A stretch of DNA of 64,000 nt from an uncultured Clostridia bacterium (GCA_934129895.1 CAKOWY010000002.1:62001-126000), one strand, 5' to 3'; shown: positions 17,900 to 26,949, counted from the stretch's first letter. Made by a program: numbers and translations. Notes: generated by a model from the letters alone, not told the origin.

Positions 17900-17928
17900 A
17901 TTATAAACTATTTTTTTTTTTCTTGCAA
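17900..17928 (-). promoter_or_regulatory. Sigma-A-type promoter of the T4SS-like operon
   Basis: On the minus strand, TTGCAA (17923-17928), a 17-base spacer with an A11 run, then TATAAT (17900-17905). It sits ~40 bases before the first pilin-like gene and after a strong terminator, so it should drive the whole 17.8-kb operon. Confidence 0.75.
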
Positions 17929-17968
17929 TATTTTTTGGCAAAATTATTCAATTTTTTTATTATACACA

Positions 17969-18010
17969 GCAAAAAAACAGGATCTTCAGTCAAATTTCCT
18001 GTTTTTTTGC
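17969..18010. terminator. Bidirectional terminator
   Basis: Perfect 14-bp arms (17969-17982 and 17997-18010) that include A7/T7 runs, with a 14-base loop. It ends the small gene 18015-18194 and insulates the T4SS-like operon promoter. Confidence 0.85.
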
Positions 18011-18014
18011 TTTT

Positions 18015-18194
18015 TTATTCCTTGGTGACCTTCTTGAACAGCCATACGATAAATCCAAGCACTGCAAAGATAATCACAAGCTGCCATGCGTACGCCAAGA
18101 GAATGAATACTGCCCCAAAAAGGAACAGCGGAGTCAGCGGTGGAATCAGACATGCAAGTACCACGCAGCCAACAAACATCCAGAATGCATTCAT
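18015..18194 (-). CDS. Small two-helix membrane protein of atypical GC content
   Basis: 59 residues from ATG at 18194, which has AGGAGAG 7 bases upstream; a longer frame to 18242 lacks a ribosome site. Two hydrophobic helices (WMFVGCVVLACLIPPLTPLF and AWQLVIIFAVLGFIVWLF) end in a Lys-rich tail. Its DNA uses C- and G-ending codons (CTG, CCG, GCC, TAC) and is visibly far richer in GC than any neighbour, so recent transfer from another genome is likely. It has its own terminator. Function unknown. Confidence 0.7.
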   Translation of the reverse strand: MNAFWMFVGCVVLACLIPPLTPLFLFGAVFILLAYAWQLVIIFAVLGFIVWLFKKVTKE

Positions 18195-18325
18195 AATTTC
18201 TCTCCTCTTTTTCTCCAAAAGTTTTTGGTAATATACTACCACTCGTATATTTATTATAACATTTTTTTATGTAACTTTCAAGTCCTTATTTTTTTATACA
18301 CCTTTCTATAATAAATTTTATATAC

Positions 18326-18358
18326 AAAAAAAAGACCTCAATATTATATATTGAGATC
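18326..18358 (-). terminator. Terminator after tRNA-Ser(GCU)
   Basis: Arms 18334-18344 and 18348-18358 form an 11-bp stem with one G-U, followed on the minus strand by eight U (18326-18333). Confidence 0.85.
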
Positions 18359-18359
18359 T

Positions 18360-18449
18360 TGGCGTAGGTGAGAGGGTTTGAACCTCCGCGCCGATTACTC
18401 GACCTAGCAGTTTAGCAAACTGCCCCCTTCACCACTTGGGTACACCTAC
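18360..18449 (-). tRNA. tRNA-Ser (anticodon GCU)
   Basis: Acceptor arms GTAGGTG/CACCTAC, anticodon loop TTGCTAA, long variable arm typical of class II tRNA-Ser, T-loop TTCAAAC and an encoded CCA. Reads AGU/AGC codons. Confidence 0.95.
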
Positions 18450-18462
18450 ATTATATAAACAA

Positions 18463-18493
18463 AAGTTAGATATTTATTTTTGATATCTAACTT
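18463..18493. terminator. Hairpin between the two tRNA-Ser genes
   Basis: 11-bp inverted repeat AAGTTAGATAT/ATATCTAACTT with a T-run on the plus side and a shorter T-run on the minus side. Either a terminator or a processing hairpin. Confidence 0.6.
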
Positions 18494-18500
18494 TTTTATA

Positions 18501-18592
<92 letters not shown>

Positions 18593-18655
18593 GTGTCTTG
18601 CGACATTACTTATATTAACACACTTTCATGTCGCTTGTCAATAGTTTTTTTAAAA

Positions 18656-19525
18656 TTATTTAATTAAATCTAAAATTCTTTCTAGGTCTGCATTTCCATT
18701 GTATTCTATAATGATTTTTCCTTTTCTTTTTCCTTGATCTAATTTTACTTTTGTTCCAAAAAATCCTTGAAACTTATCTTCTATATCATCATATAGCATT
18801 TTATATTTAGGATCTAAATATTTTTCTTTTTTCGCTCTTAAGTTTTTTTGTTCAGCTTGTCTTACTGATTCTCCTCTTTCAATCATTCTTACAGCCATTT
18901 CATACTGTCTTTTTGGGTCAGTTATTGCAGCTAGTGCTTTACAATGTCCTTCAGATAGTTTTCCCTCTTTTACAAATTCTAGAACATCTGGAGCCAAATT
19001 TAATATTCTTACTGTATTAGATACAGCACTTCTACTTTTCCCTATTCTTTTTGATACTTCTTCTTGTGTTAATCCATATTTATCCATTAAATTTCTTATT
19101 CCAACTGCTTTTTCATAAGGATTTAAATCTTCCCTTTGTATATTTTCTATTAATGCAATTTCTCTATTTTTTTGTTCATCATTTTCTCTAATTATTGCTG
19201 GTATTTCTTCCAAACCCGCTAATTTGGCTGCTCTCCATCTTCTTTCGCCTGCTATTATTGAATAATATCCTTCTTGTTCAGCTACAACTATAGGTTGAAT
19301 TATTCCATATTCTTTTATTGATTCTGCTAATTCCTCAAGAGCTTCTTGCTTAAATTGTTTTCTTGGTTGTTCTCTATTAGGTTCTACATCAGTTATCTTT
19401 AATGTTTTTAAATTTCCTGAATTTTCTAACTCATCTTTTATATTTTCTTCTTCTGGTTCAACATTTACATTTGCAAATAATGCATCAAGACCTTTTCCTA
19501 AACCTGTCATTTTTGGTTTTGCCAT
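18656..19525 (-). CDS. parB: Chromosome-partitioning protein ParB (Spo0J)
   Basis: 289 residues. N-terminal GLGKGLDALFANV motif, CTPase/ParB-N domain with NREQPRKQF and the box GERRWRAAKLAG (about residues 105-117), helix-turn-helix LTQEEVSKRIGKSRSAVSN (about 155-175), and a C-terminal dimerisation domain. ParB loads on parS sites near oriC, spreads as a CTP-dependent clamp, and with ParA and SMC segregates the origin. It lies downstream of parA in the usual order. I saw no obvious parS within this window. Confidence 0.97.
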   Translation of the reverse strand: MAKPKMTGLGKGLDALFANVNVEPEEENIKDELENSGNLKTLKITDVEPNREQPRKQFKQEALEELAESIKEYGIIQPIVVAEQEGYYSIIAGERRWRAAKLAGLEEIPAIIRENDEQKNREIALIENIQREDLNPYEKAVGIRNLMDKYGLTQEEVSKRIGKSRSAVSNTVRILNLAPDVLEFVKEGKLSEGHCKALAAITDPKRQYEMAVRMIERGESVRQAEQKNLRAKKEKYLDPKYKMLYDDIEDKFQGFFGTKVKLDQGKRKGKIIIEYNGNADLERILDLIK

Positions 19526-19577
19526 TTTATCCTCCTTTTTTTGAAATATATTTCTTAATTAAACTTACTCAAAAGTA

Positions 19578-20336
19578 TTAATTATTCTTTTCAAGTTCTT
19601 TTACAAACTTTTCATAAGCCTTTGCCCCTTTTGATCTTGGGTCATATAATGTTATAGGCATTCCATAACTTGGTGCTTCACTTAATCTAACATTTCTTGG
19701 AATTACAGTTTTATATACTTTATCTTCAAAATATTTTTTTACCTCTTTTACAACTTGATTTGATAAATTTGTTCTCGCATCATACATTGTAAGTAAAGCT
19801 CCTTCAATTTCAAGATTTTTATTTAAATGTTTTTTTACCAAATTTACTGTATTTAAAAGTTGTCCCAATCCCTCTAATGCAAAATATTCACATTGTACTG
19901 GTATTAATACACTATCTGACGCAGTAAATGCATTTAATGTTACTAATCCCAAAGATGGAGGACAATCTATTATTATATAATCAAATTTATCTTTGATCAC
20001 ATCTAATTTTCCTTTTAATCTCTGTTCTCTTGACATCATAGATACAAGTTGTACTTCTGCTCCTGCCAAACTAATGTTTGATGGACAAACTTTCAAATTT
20101 TTTATTGTTGTATCTTGTAAAGTTTCTTCAAATTCAGTTTCACCTATCAATATATCATATACAGATAATTCAACTTGCTTTGTTACTCCTAATCCACTTG
20201 TTGCATTACCTTGAGGGTCTGTATCTATTAATAAAACTTTTTTCCCTCTTTTGGCTAAAATAGTACTTAAATTAACAGCTGTAGTTGTTTTACCAACTCC
20301 ACCTTTTTGGTTTGCTACTGAAATTACTTTTCCCAT
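19578..20336 (-). CDS. parA: Chromosome-partitioning ATPase ParA (Soj)
   Basis: 252 residues with the deviant Walker A KGGVGKTTTAVNLS at residues 11-24, Walker A' around LIDTDPQGNATSGLG, and Walker B DYIIIDCPPSLGLVT. ATP-dependent DNA-binding partner of ParB; in Bacillus, Soj also regulates DnaA. Preceded by its own promoter at 20401-20429, and separated from rsmG by a terminator. Confidence 0.97.
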   Translation of the reverse strand: MGKVISVANQKGGVGKTTTAVNLSTILAKRGKKVLLIDTDPQGNATSGLGVTKQVELSVYDILIGETEFEETLQDTTIKNLKVCPSNISLAGAEVQLVSMMSREQRLKGKLDVIKDKFDYIIIDCPPSLGLVTLNAFTASDSVLIPVQCEYFALEGLGQLLNTVNLVKKHLNKNLEIEGALLTMYDARTNLSNQVVKEVKKYFEDKVYKTVIPRNVRLSEAPSYGMPITLYDPRSKGAKAYEKFVKELEKNN

Positions 20337-20400
20337 ATTCTACTTTCCCCTCTTTCTTAAGTTTTTTAATAGAAACTTTTGTTATTTTTGCTACCTAATA

Positions 20401-20429
20401 ATAATATAAAAAATTACAAAATAAGTCAA
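20401..20429 (-). promoter_or_regulatory. Promoter of parA-parB
   Basis: Minus-strand TTGACT (20424-20429), 17-base spacer, TATTAT (20401-20406), about 65 bases before parA. Confidence 0.8.
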
Positions 20430-20473
20430 TGGTTTTTATAAAAAATTCACACAATATTTTTTTAATAATATAT

Positions 20474-20506
20474 AAAAAAATTGCTCCACGTTTTTCCGTG
20501 GAGCAA
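20474..20506 (-). terminator. Terminator of the rpmH-rsmG gene string
   Basis: Perfect 10-bp arms TTGCTCCACG (20481-20490) and CGTGGAGCAA (20497-20506), followed on the minus strand by seven U (20474-20480). Placed just after rsmG. Confidence 0.9.
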
Positions 20507-20512
20507 TCATTT

Positions 20513-21235
20513 TTATTTTATTGGTTCTTTACTTGGTGTTCCTGCCTTTCTTGGGAACTTGTTTGGTGTCATTTTTATTTTATCAATTATAATTATTGTT
20601 CTTCCTATATCGCTTTGTGGAAGATTAAATTCTTCTACATTGGTAATTTTTCCACCTAATAATTCTATTGCTTTCTGTGCCTGACTTATTTCTTCATTCG
20701 CATCAGATGCTTTCATACATAAACATTTTCCATTAATTTTTACAAGCGGAATCAAATATTCTGATAGTGTTGCCAAATTGGCTACTGCTCTTGATGTTGC
20801 TATATCAAATTTCTCTCTATATTTTTTATTTTGACCAAATTCTTCTGCTCTTGCATGGACAAGTTCAACATTATTAAGATTTAATTCCTTTATAACCTCT
20901 TGTAGAAAAATCAATCTCTTATTTAAAGAATCTACTAATGTTACTTTCAATGCATTATTTAATATTGCAATTGGTATCCCAGGAAATCCTGCTCCAGTTC
21001 CAACATCAACAAAACTTTTTGCATTTTTTAAATCTTTATATATTGTAAGTGAATCAATAAAATGTTTTAATATTATTTCTTCAGGTTCTATAATTGCTGT
21101 CAAATTAATTTTTTCATTCCATTCTATCAATAACTCCATATATCTATAAAATTTTTCTAATTGCTCCACAGAAAAATCAATATTAATAAATTTTGATTTT
21201 TCTTGCATTTTATTAAAAAATTCCTCTTTATTCAT
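20513..21235 (-). CDS. rsmG: 16S rRNA (guanine527-N7)-methyltransferase RsmG
   Basis: 240 residues with the SAM-binding motif FVDVGTGAGFPGIPIAIL (about residues 65-82), followed by NRL/KRLIFLQEVIKEL and ATSRAVANL, all hallmarks of RsmG/GidB. It methylates G527 in the 530 loop of 16S rRNA. Last gene of the gidAB string, directly after mnmG. Confidence 0.96.
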   Translation of the reverse strand: MNKEEFFNKMQEKSKFINIDFSVEQLEKFYRYMELLIEWNEKINLTAIIEPEEIILKHFIDSLTIYKDLKNAKSFVDVGTGAGFPGIPIAILNNALKVTLVDSLNKRLIFLQEVIKELNLNNVELVHARAEEFGQNKKYREKFDIATSRAVANLATLSEYLIPLVKINGKCLCMKASDANEEISQAQKAIELLGGKITNVEEFNLPQSDIGRTIIIIDKIKMTPNKFPRKAGTPSKEPIK

Positions 21236-21256
21236 TTAATAAATATCCTTTCTTTT

Positions 21257-23131
21257 CTACTTATTTTTTCTAGATTGTAAATAAACTAGTAATACTGATA
21301 TATCAGCTGGTGAAACTCCAGATATTCTTGATGCTTGTCCTATTGAATGTGGCTTATGTTTATTTAATTTTTGTCTAGCTTCTAAACATATACCTTTAAT
21401 ATCATCATAATTAATATCATCTGGTATTAATTTTTTCTCCATTTTTTTAAATTTTTCTACTTGCATTTCTTGTAATTTTATATATCCATCATATTTAACT
21501 TGTATTTCAACTTCTTCTTTAACTTGTTCTGGTAAATCTGGTCTTTCTTTATCAATTGCTGCAAGTGAAGCATAAGTTATTTCTGTTCTTTTTAATAATT
21601 CAGCTAATTTTGATCCTGTTGTTAATTCAGATGTACCTTGTTCTCTTAAATATTTATTTACTTCTTCTGTTGGCTTTACAATAGTTTTTTGTAATCTTTC
21701 TTTTTCTTCTTCTATTAATTTTTTCTTATGCAAAAACTTTTCATATCTTTCATCAGAAATTAATCCAATCTCATGTCCTTTTTCAGTTAAACGTAAATCA
21801 GCATTATCTTGTCTTAATAATAATCTATATTCTGCTCTTGATGTCATCATTCTATATGGTTCATTTGTTCCCTTTGTAACAATATCATCTATTAATACAC
21901 CTATGTATGCCTCTGTTCTATCTAATATCAATGGTTCCTTGCCTTTAATTTTCTGTGAAGCATTTATCCCTGCAATTAATCCTTGACATGCTGCTTCTTC
22001 ATATCCAGATGTTCCATTTGTTTGTCCTGCAAAAAACAAACCATCTACAGTTTTATATTCTAAAGATAATTTTAAATCAGCAGGATCAATACAATCATAT
22101 TCTATTGCATAAGCTGGACGTGTAAATTCACAATGTTCTAATCCTGGTAAAGTTCTATACATTTCAATTTGTACATCTTCTGGTAAAGATGAGCTCATTC
22201 CTTGTATATACATTTCATCAGTATCCATTCCTATTGGCTCCACAAAAACCTGATGTCTTTCTTTATCTGCAAACCTTACAACTTTATCTTCTATTGAAGG
22301 ACAATATCTTGGACCTGTTCCTTCTATTACTCCTGCATATAATGGTGATCTATGTAGATTTTCTCTAATTATTTTATGAGTTTCTGCTGTTGTATATGTT
22401 AAATAACAATCTACTTGATCAAAATTATTCATTTTGTCTTCAAACGAAAATGGAATTATATTATCTTCACCTTTTTGAACTTCCATTTTTGAAAAATCTA
22501 TACTCTTTTTATTAATTCTTGCTGGTGTACCTGTTTTAAATCTAACAAGTTTTATTCCATTATTTTTTAATGATTCAGATAGCTTATTTGCTGGAAAAAC
22601 TCCATCTGGACCACTTTCTTTAGAATACTCTCCTATAAATATTTTTCCCTTTAAATATGTTCCACTAGCAACAATTAATGTTTTTACATTATATATAGCA
22701 CCTATATCTGTTTCTATTGACTTTATTTTATTATTTTCTATTTTTATGTCAACTATTTCTGCTTGTTTTAAATCTAAATTTTCCTGTTTTTCCAATGTAT
22801 GCTTCATTTCCATTTGATATCTTTTTCTATCTGCTTGCGCCCTCAAAGAGTATACTGCTGGCCCTTTTGAAGTATTTAACATCTTAATTTGTATCATTGT
22901 TTTATCTATATTTTTAGCCATTTCTCCACCAAGTGCATCTATTTCTCTTACTAAATGCCCTTTTGAACTTCCACCAATATGAGGATTACATGGCATATTA
23001 GCAACAGCCTCCAAACTAATTGAAAAAACTACTGTTTTCATTCCAAGCCTTGCAGCGGCTAAAGCTGCTTCACATCCTGCATGTCCTGCTCCTATTACAG
23101 CAACATCATAATCTCCTGCATAATAACTCAT
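21257..23131 (-). CDS. mnmG: tRNA uridine-5-carboxymethylaminomethyl modification enzyme MnmG (GidA)
   Basis: 624 residues, the usual length. FAD-binding motif VIGAGHAGCEAALAAARLG at the N-terminus, conserved NPHIGGSSKGHLVREIDALGG, central FAGQTNGTSGYEEAACQGL, and a C-terminal helical domain for MnmE binding. With MnmE it installs the carboxymethylaminomethyl group at U34 of tRNAs that read two-codon boxes ending in A/G. Confidence 0.97.
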   Translation of the reverse strand: MSYYAGDYDVAVIGAGHAGCEAALAAARLGMKTVVFSISLEAVANMPCNPHIGGSSKGHLVREIDALGGEMAKNIDKTMIQIKMLNTSKGPAVYSLRAQADRKRYQMEMKHTLEKQENLDLKQAEIVDIKIENNKIKSIETDIGAIYNVKTLIVASGTYLKGKIFIGEYSKESGPDGVFPANKLSESLKNNGIKLVRFKTGTPARINKKSIDFSKMEVQKGEDNIIPFSFEDKMNNFDQVDCYLTYTTAETHKIIRENLHRSPLYAGVIEGTGPRYCPSIEDKVVRFADKERHQVFVEPIGMDTDEMYIQGMSSSLPEDVQIEMYRTLPGLEHCEFTRPAYAIEYDCIDPADLKLSLEYKTVDGLFFAGQTNGTSGYEEAACQGLIAGINASQKIKGKEPLILDRTEAYIGVLIDDIVTKGTNEPYRMMTSRAEYRLLLRQDNADLRLTEKGHEIGLISDERYEKFLHKKKLIEEEKERLQKTIVKPTEEVNKYLREQGTSELTTGSKLAELLKRTEITYASLAAIDKERPDLPEQVKEEVEIQVKYDGYIKLQEMQVEKFKKMEKKLIPDDINYDDIKGICLEARQKLNKHKPHSIGQASRISGVSPADISVLLVYLQSRKNK

Positions 23132-23147
23132 TTTTATTTCTCCTTTC

Positions 23148-24518
23148 TTATTTTCCTAAACAAAATTTAGAGAAAATTTCATTAATTATATCTTCTGTTA
23201 CAGAATCTCCTGTAATTTCTCCTAAATCGTCTAGAATTTGTTTAATATATATAGTAATGATATCTATAGGCATTGAATCTGAAAGTGCCTTATTTGCCAT
23301 TTTAACGTTTTCAATTGCTTTTGATATTATATTTTTATGTCTTATATTTGTTATCAATATTTCATTATCTAAATTAATTTCATTTAAATTAAATAATTCT
23401 GTTATTTTTTCATACAATTTTTCTAGTCCTGTTTTATTTAATGCTGATATTTTTATTATATTTTTTGAATAATTATTTATTATTTTATTTTTTTCGTCTA
23501 AAACATTATTTAAATCAGATTTATTTAATAAAATAATTGATTTTTTATTTTTTATTAAATTTAATATTTCCATATCTTCATTATCAAGCTCTTTAGAACT
23601 ATCAAAAATTGCAATTATTAAGTCTGCATCATTCGCTTCCTCTACGGATTTGTCGATTCCGATTTTTTCTACAATATTTTCTGTTTTTCTAATTCCTGCA
23701 GTATCAATTAATTTTAATGTAATTCCATTTATAGTTACAAATTCTTCTATAGTATCTCTTGTTGTTCCTGGAATATCTGTTACAATTGCTCTATCTTCTT
23801 TTAAAATTGCATTTAATAATGATGATTTTCCAGCATTTGGTTTACCAATTATTGCTGTTTTTATTCCATCTTTTATTATTTTACCATTATCAAATGATTT
23901 TTCTAATATTTTTAATTTTTTTTCTATTTTTTCTAACATATTTTTTAATTCTTTTTCTTGAACTTCAGGTGTATCATATTCTGGATAATCTATTGTTACT
24001 TCAACATTTACTAATACATCTAAAATATCTTTTTTTATTTCTTTTATTTTTTCTGATAAAAAACCTTCTAATTGTTTTACACTACTTTTCATTTCTTTTT
24101 CAGATTTTGCATTTATAATATCTATTACTGATTCTGCTTGTGTTAAATCAATTCTTCCATTTAAAAATGCTCTTTTGGTAAATTCGCCTGGCTCAGCCAT
24201 TTCTGCTCCATTTTTTAAACATAATTCTAATATTTTTCTTTCAATTAAAACTCCTCCATGTGAATTTATTTCACACATATCTTCAGTTGTATAACTTTTT
24301 GGTGATTTAAAATATGAAACTAATACTTCATCAATTATATTATTATTTTCTACAATATTTCCATATTTAATTGTATATCCTTTTATTTCTTCTATTGGTT
24401 GTATTTTTTTTGGAATAAATATTTTATTTAAAACTTTAAATGTTTCCTCTCCACTCATTCTTATTATTCCGATTCCTCCAATCCCTGGTGCCGTAGCAAT
24501 TGATACAATTGTACTCAT
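23148..24518 (-). CDS. mnmE: tRNA modification GTPase MnmE (TrmE)
   Basis: 456 residues. N-terminal tetrahydrofolate-binding domain starting DTIVSIATAPGIGGIGIIR-like, helical domain, and inserted G domain with G1 GKPNAGKSSLLN (about 225), G2 IPGTTRDT, G3 DTAGIR and G4 NKSD. C-terminal catalytic CLGK motif. Partner of MnmG, whose gene follows 16 bases downstream. Confidence 0.97.
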   Translation of the reverse strand: MSTIVSIATAPGIGGIGIIRMSGEETFKVLNKIFIPKKIQPIEEIKGYTIKYGNIVENNNIIDEVLVSYFKSPKSYTTEDMCEINSHGGVLIERKILELCLKNGAEMAEPGEFTKRAFLNGRIDLTQAESVIDIINAKSEKEMKSSVKQLEGFLSEKIKEIKKDILDVLVNVEVTIDYPEYDTPEVQEKELKNMLEKIEKKLKILEKSFDNGKIIKDGIKTAIIGKPNAGKSSLLNAILKEDRAIVTDIPGTTRDTIEEFVTINGITLKLIDTAGIRKTENIVEKIGIDKSVEEANDADLIIAIFDSSKELDNEDMEILNLIKNKKSIILLNKSDLNNVLDEKNKIINNYSKNIIKISALNKTGLEKLYEKITELFNLNEINLDNEILITNIRHKNIISKAIENVKMANKALSDSMPIDIITIYIKQILDDLGEITGDSVTEDIINEIFSKFCLGK

Positions 24519-24539
24519 ATTTTCCTCCTTTTTATCATT

Positions 24540-24581
24540 AATTATTTATTTTTTATTATTAATTATTTATTTTTTATTATT
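24540..24581. repeat. Perfect 2 x 21-bp tandem repeat upstream of mnmE
   Basis: Two exact copies of a 21-bp T/A-only unit (24540-24560 and 24561-24581), followed by a partial degenerate continuation, in the jag-mnmE gap. Most likely simple-sequence expansion. Confidence 0.8.
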
Positions 24582-24604
24582 TAAATTAATTATTAATTAT
24601 TTTT

Positions 24605-24665
24605 ATTAAAAATAAAAAGTCAAAATTCTTATTTAATCTTTTGATTAAAATCTGAACTTTGACTT
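24605..24665 (-). terminator. Extended hairpin terminator after jag
   Basis: Outer arms 24617-24628 and 24654-24665 (12 bp with one G-U) enclose a second small stem (ATTTTAATC/GATTAAATA region). On the minus strand an U-rich tail follows. Probably terminates or attenuates between jag and mnmE. Confidence 0.7.
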
Positions 24666-24677
24666 CCGATTTTTTAT

Positions 24678-25355
24678 TTAATTTTCTTTTTTTGTAATAA
24701 CTATTCTTCTTTTTGGTTCTTGTCCTATACTTCTTGTTTCTACATTAGGATTTTCTTGTAATGCATTATGAATAATTTTTCTTTCATAAGCTTTCATAGG
24801 CTCAAGTGTTATTATTTTTCCTGTTTTTTCTACAATTTTTGCTTTTTTTATTGCTAAATCTTTTAATGTTTCATTTCTTTTTTCTTTATAATTTTCTATA
24901 TCTAGTCTTACAATTACCTTATTTTTTGATTTTTTATTTGCAATTGCTTTTAAGATATTTTCTAATGAATATAAGGCGTCTCCCCTATATCCGATTAAAT
25001 TTCCAATATTATTTCCTGTTATTGATATATATATGCATTTTTCTTTTATTTCTATATTATATTTAGCTTCTTCAGATATTTTATTTAAAAATTCATCTAA
25101 AAATATTCTTAAATCTTCTTCTGCATTTTTTAATTCTTCTTCTGTTGTTTCAATCTCAATTTCCTCTGGTTTTTTTGCTTCTATTTCTTTAATTTCGACT
25201 TTTACAACTTTTGGAGCTAATATATCAAAAAAGCTCTTTTTTCCTTCATCAATTATTTTTATTTCGCACAATTCCTTAGGTAATTTTATAATTTTTAATC
25301 CCTTTTCAATAGCTTCTTGAGTTGTGTGTCCTTCTACTATTATACTTTTAGCCAT
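24678..25355 (-). CDS. jag: RNA-binding protein Jag/KhpB (SpoIIIJ-associated)
   Basis: 225 residues: Jag-N domain (residues ~1-50, SIIVEGHTTQEAIEKGLKII), a Glu/Lys linker, a KH domain with the GxxG loop in NLIGYRGDALYSLENIL (about 115-133), and an R3H domain near the C-terminus with MKAYERKIIHNALQENPNV. Jag/KhpB (EloR) binds RNA and affects cell elongation. It lies directly after yidC, the conserved arrangement. Confidence 0.95.
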   Translation of the reverse strand: MAKSIIVEGHTTQEAIEKGLKIIKLPKELCEIKIIDEGKKSFFDILAPKVVKVEIKEIEAKKPEEIEIETTEEELKNAEEDLRIFLDEFLNKISEEAKYNIEIKEKCIYISITGNNIGNLIGYRGDALYSLENILKAIANKKSKNKVIVRLDIENYKEKRNETLKDLAIKKAKIVEKTGKIITLEPMKAYERKIIHNALQENPNVETRSIGQEPKRRIVITKKEN

Positions 25356-25358
25356 TTC

Positions 25359-26282
25359 CTATTCCTCCTCTTCTTTTATAAATTTATTTAATAAAAGTTT
25401 TTCAGCTATCATTAACAAACTATTCATTAACCAATATAAAGCTAATCCTAGTGGTGCAACTAACGCAACTGTTAAATATAAAAAAGGAAACATTATATTC
25501 ATATTTTTATTCATTTGATTCATTGAATCCATCATATCATCTTTTTCTTCGTTATTATTTTCTTTTTGTTTTTTAGTTGGATTTGTTAATCTTAATGAAA
25601 TAACTGCAATTATAACATATAATATTGGAATTATATATGCTTTCCAATTATTACTATTTATAGGAATTTGAGCTAAATTTAATCCAAAGAATTCCATATT
25701 AATATATAATGAATCTAATTCTTCTTCATTTATATTATTTTTTAATTCTTGTTGATTTTCTGAACTATTATCTGCATTTTCGACATTTTCTGTTTGATCT
25801 TGTTGATTTCCAATTGATTTTAAATTATCTATTTCTCTAATAATTTCAATTTCTGGATAAGCACTATTTGTACTTAAATTATTTTCTTGAAGTATTTTTG
25901 AATATTTATCAATTAAATCACTATCAACTTTTTTCATATATGTTAATGGTGATTTTACTAAATAAAATACCGCAAATAATAAAATAATTTGTACTATAGC
26001 ACTAAAACATCCGCTAAATGGACTCATATTTTCCTTTTTATATAATTCCATTGTAGCTGCATTTAATTGTTCCGGATTGTTTTTATATTTAAATTGTATT
26101 TCTTTCATTTTATTTTGTATTTTTGTTGTTTTTTGCATAGTCCTTTGCTGTTTTATTGAAATAGGAATCATTATTAATTTAATTAAAATTGAAAAAATAA
26201 TTATTGCTATTCCATAATTATTTACAACATTATAAATAAAATTCAATACATATCCAAATATATTGGCAATTGGTGCTATCAT
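25359..26282 (-). CDS. yidC: Membrane protein insertase YidC/SpoIIIJ
   Basis: 307 residues of the YidC/Oxa1 family with five predicted membrane helices. Motifs NYGIAIIIFSILIKLIMIPI and MSPFSGCFSAIVQIILLFAV are recognisable. No typical lipoprotein signal Cys is visible at the N-terminus. A ~65-residue acidic Asn/Gln-rich insertion (around residues 125-195) separates the second and third helices. Inserts and folds membrane proteins with or without SecYEG; here it sits between yidD and jag. Confidence 0.95.
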   Translation of the reverse strand: MIAPIANIFGYVLNFIYNVVNNYGIAIIIFSILIKLIMIPISIKQQRTMQKTTKIQNKMKEIQFKYKNNPEQLNAATMELYKKENMSPFSGCFSAIVQIILLFAVFYLVKSPLTYMKKVDSDLIDKYSKILQENNLSTNSAYPEIEIIREIDNLKSIGNQQDQTENVENADNSSENQQELKNNINEEELDSLYINMEFFGLNLAQIPINSNNWKAYIIPILYVIIAVISLRLTNPTKKQKENNNEEKDDMMDSMNQMNKNMNIMFPFLYLTVALVAPLGLALYWLMNSLLMIAEKLLLNKFIKEEEE

Positions 26283-26295
26283 ATCTTGCCCCTTT

Positions 26296-26514
26296 CTATT
26301 TTAATGGGTCATATCCTCCTTTTGAGAAAGGATTACATTTCAAAATTCTTTTTCCACCTATTATACTCCCTTTTAATACTCCATATTTCATAATTGCCTG
26401 TTTTGTATATTCTGAACAAGTTGGATAATATTTACATCTTATATTTTTAGCTTCAAAAAATTTGGAAATATATTTTTGATACCATTCAATTAAATATATA
26501 AATATTTTTTTCAT
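26296..26514 (-). CDS. yidD: Membrane protein insertion efficiency factor YidD
   Basis: 72 residues with the family signature IRCKYYPTCSEYTKQAI followed by GGKRILKCNPFSKGGYDPL, containing the three conserved Cys. A small amphipathic inner-membrane-associated protein that assists YidC-dependent insertion. Confidence 0.97.
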   Translation of the reverse strand: MKKIFIYLIEWYQKYISKFFEAKNIRCKYYPTCSEYTKQAIMKYGVLKGSIIGGKRILKCNPFSKGGYDPLK

Positions 26515-26522
26515 ATTTTCCT

Positions 26523-26867
26523 CTATTCCTTTATTAATTGTGCTTTTTTTAATGTTTTTTCCATTTGAGTTAAAATATCTATATATTTCATATTATTTAT
26601 ATCTATATTTTTATTAATTAAAATTACTATGCTATAACCATTTTGTATATTATCCTCTAAAACTTTATAGCTTTCTCTTATTAATCTTTTAATTCGATTT
26701 CTTTCAAAAGCTTTTCCATTTTTTGTACTTACGGCTATTCCTAGTAATTTTATATCTTTTTTATTTTTTAATACTACTATTTTTAAATCTTTACTTAAGT
26801 AGAAACGACCTTTTGTTAGAACTGTTTTAAATTCATAATTTTTTTTCAACATTTCTGTCTGTTTCAT
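26523..26867 (-). CDS. rnpA: Ribonuclease P protein component RnpA
   Basis: I place the start at ATG 26867 (MKQTEMLKKNYEF), giving 114 residues, the normal size. A longer frame to 26939 adds an unrelated tail. The RNR-like motif is present in FERNRIKRLIRESYK (about residues 55-70). RnpA binds the RNase P RNA for 5'-maturation of tRNA. Confidence 0.95.
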   Translation of the reverse strand: MKQTEMLKKNYEFKTVLTKGRFYLSKDLKIVVLKNKKDIKLLGIAVSTKNGKAFERNRIKRLIRESYKVLEDNIQNGYSIVILINKNIDINNMKYIDILTQMEKTLKKAQLIKE

Positions 26868-26949
26868 TTTTTCTAACATCCCTTTCAATAATATAAAAGA
26901 ACTTTTATTGATTGTTTTTGCGGTTCTCTTAAGGTACAATTACTTTTAA

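Noticed and set aside
1..17928. Calling the left operon an integrative conjugative element
   Set aside because: No relaxase, integrase, excisionase, coupling protein or att-like repeats are visible; only the left edge remains unknown.
18656..20336. parS sites near parAB
   Set aside because: I looked for TGTTTCACGTGAAACA-like 16-mers and saw none in the window by eye; a computed search would settle it.
26868..26939. N-terminal extension of RnpA
   Set aside because: The extra 24 residues do not fit the family, and the ATG at 26867 gives the normal length.
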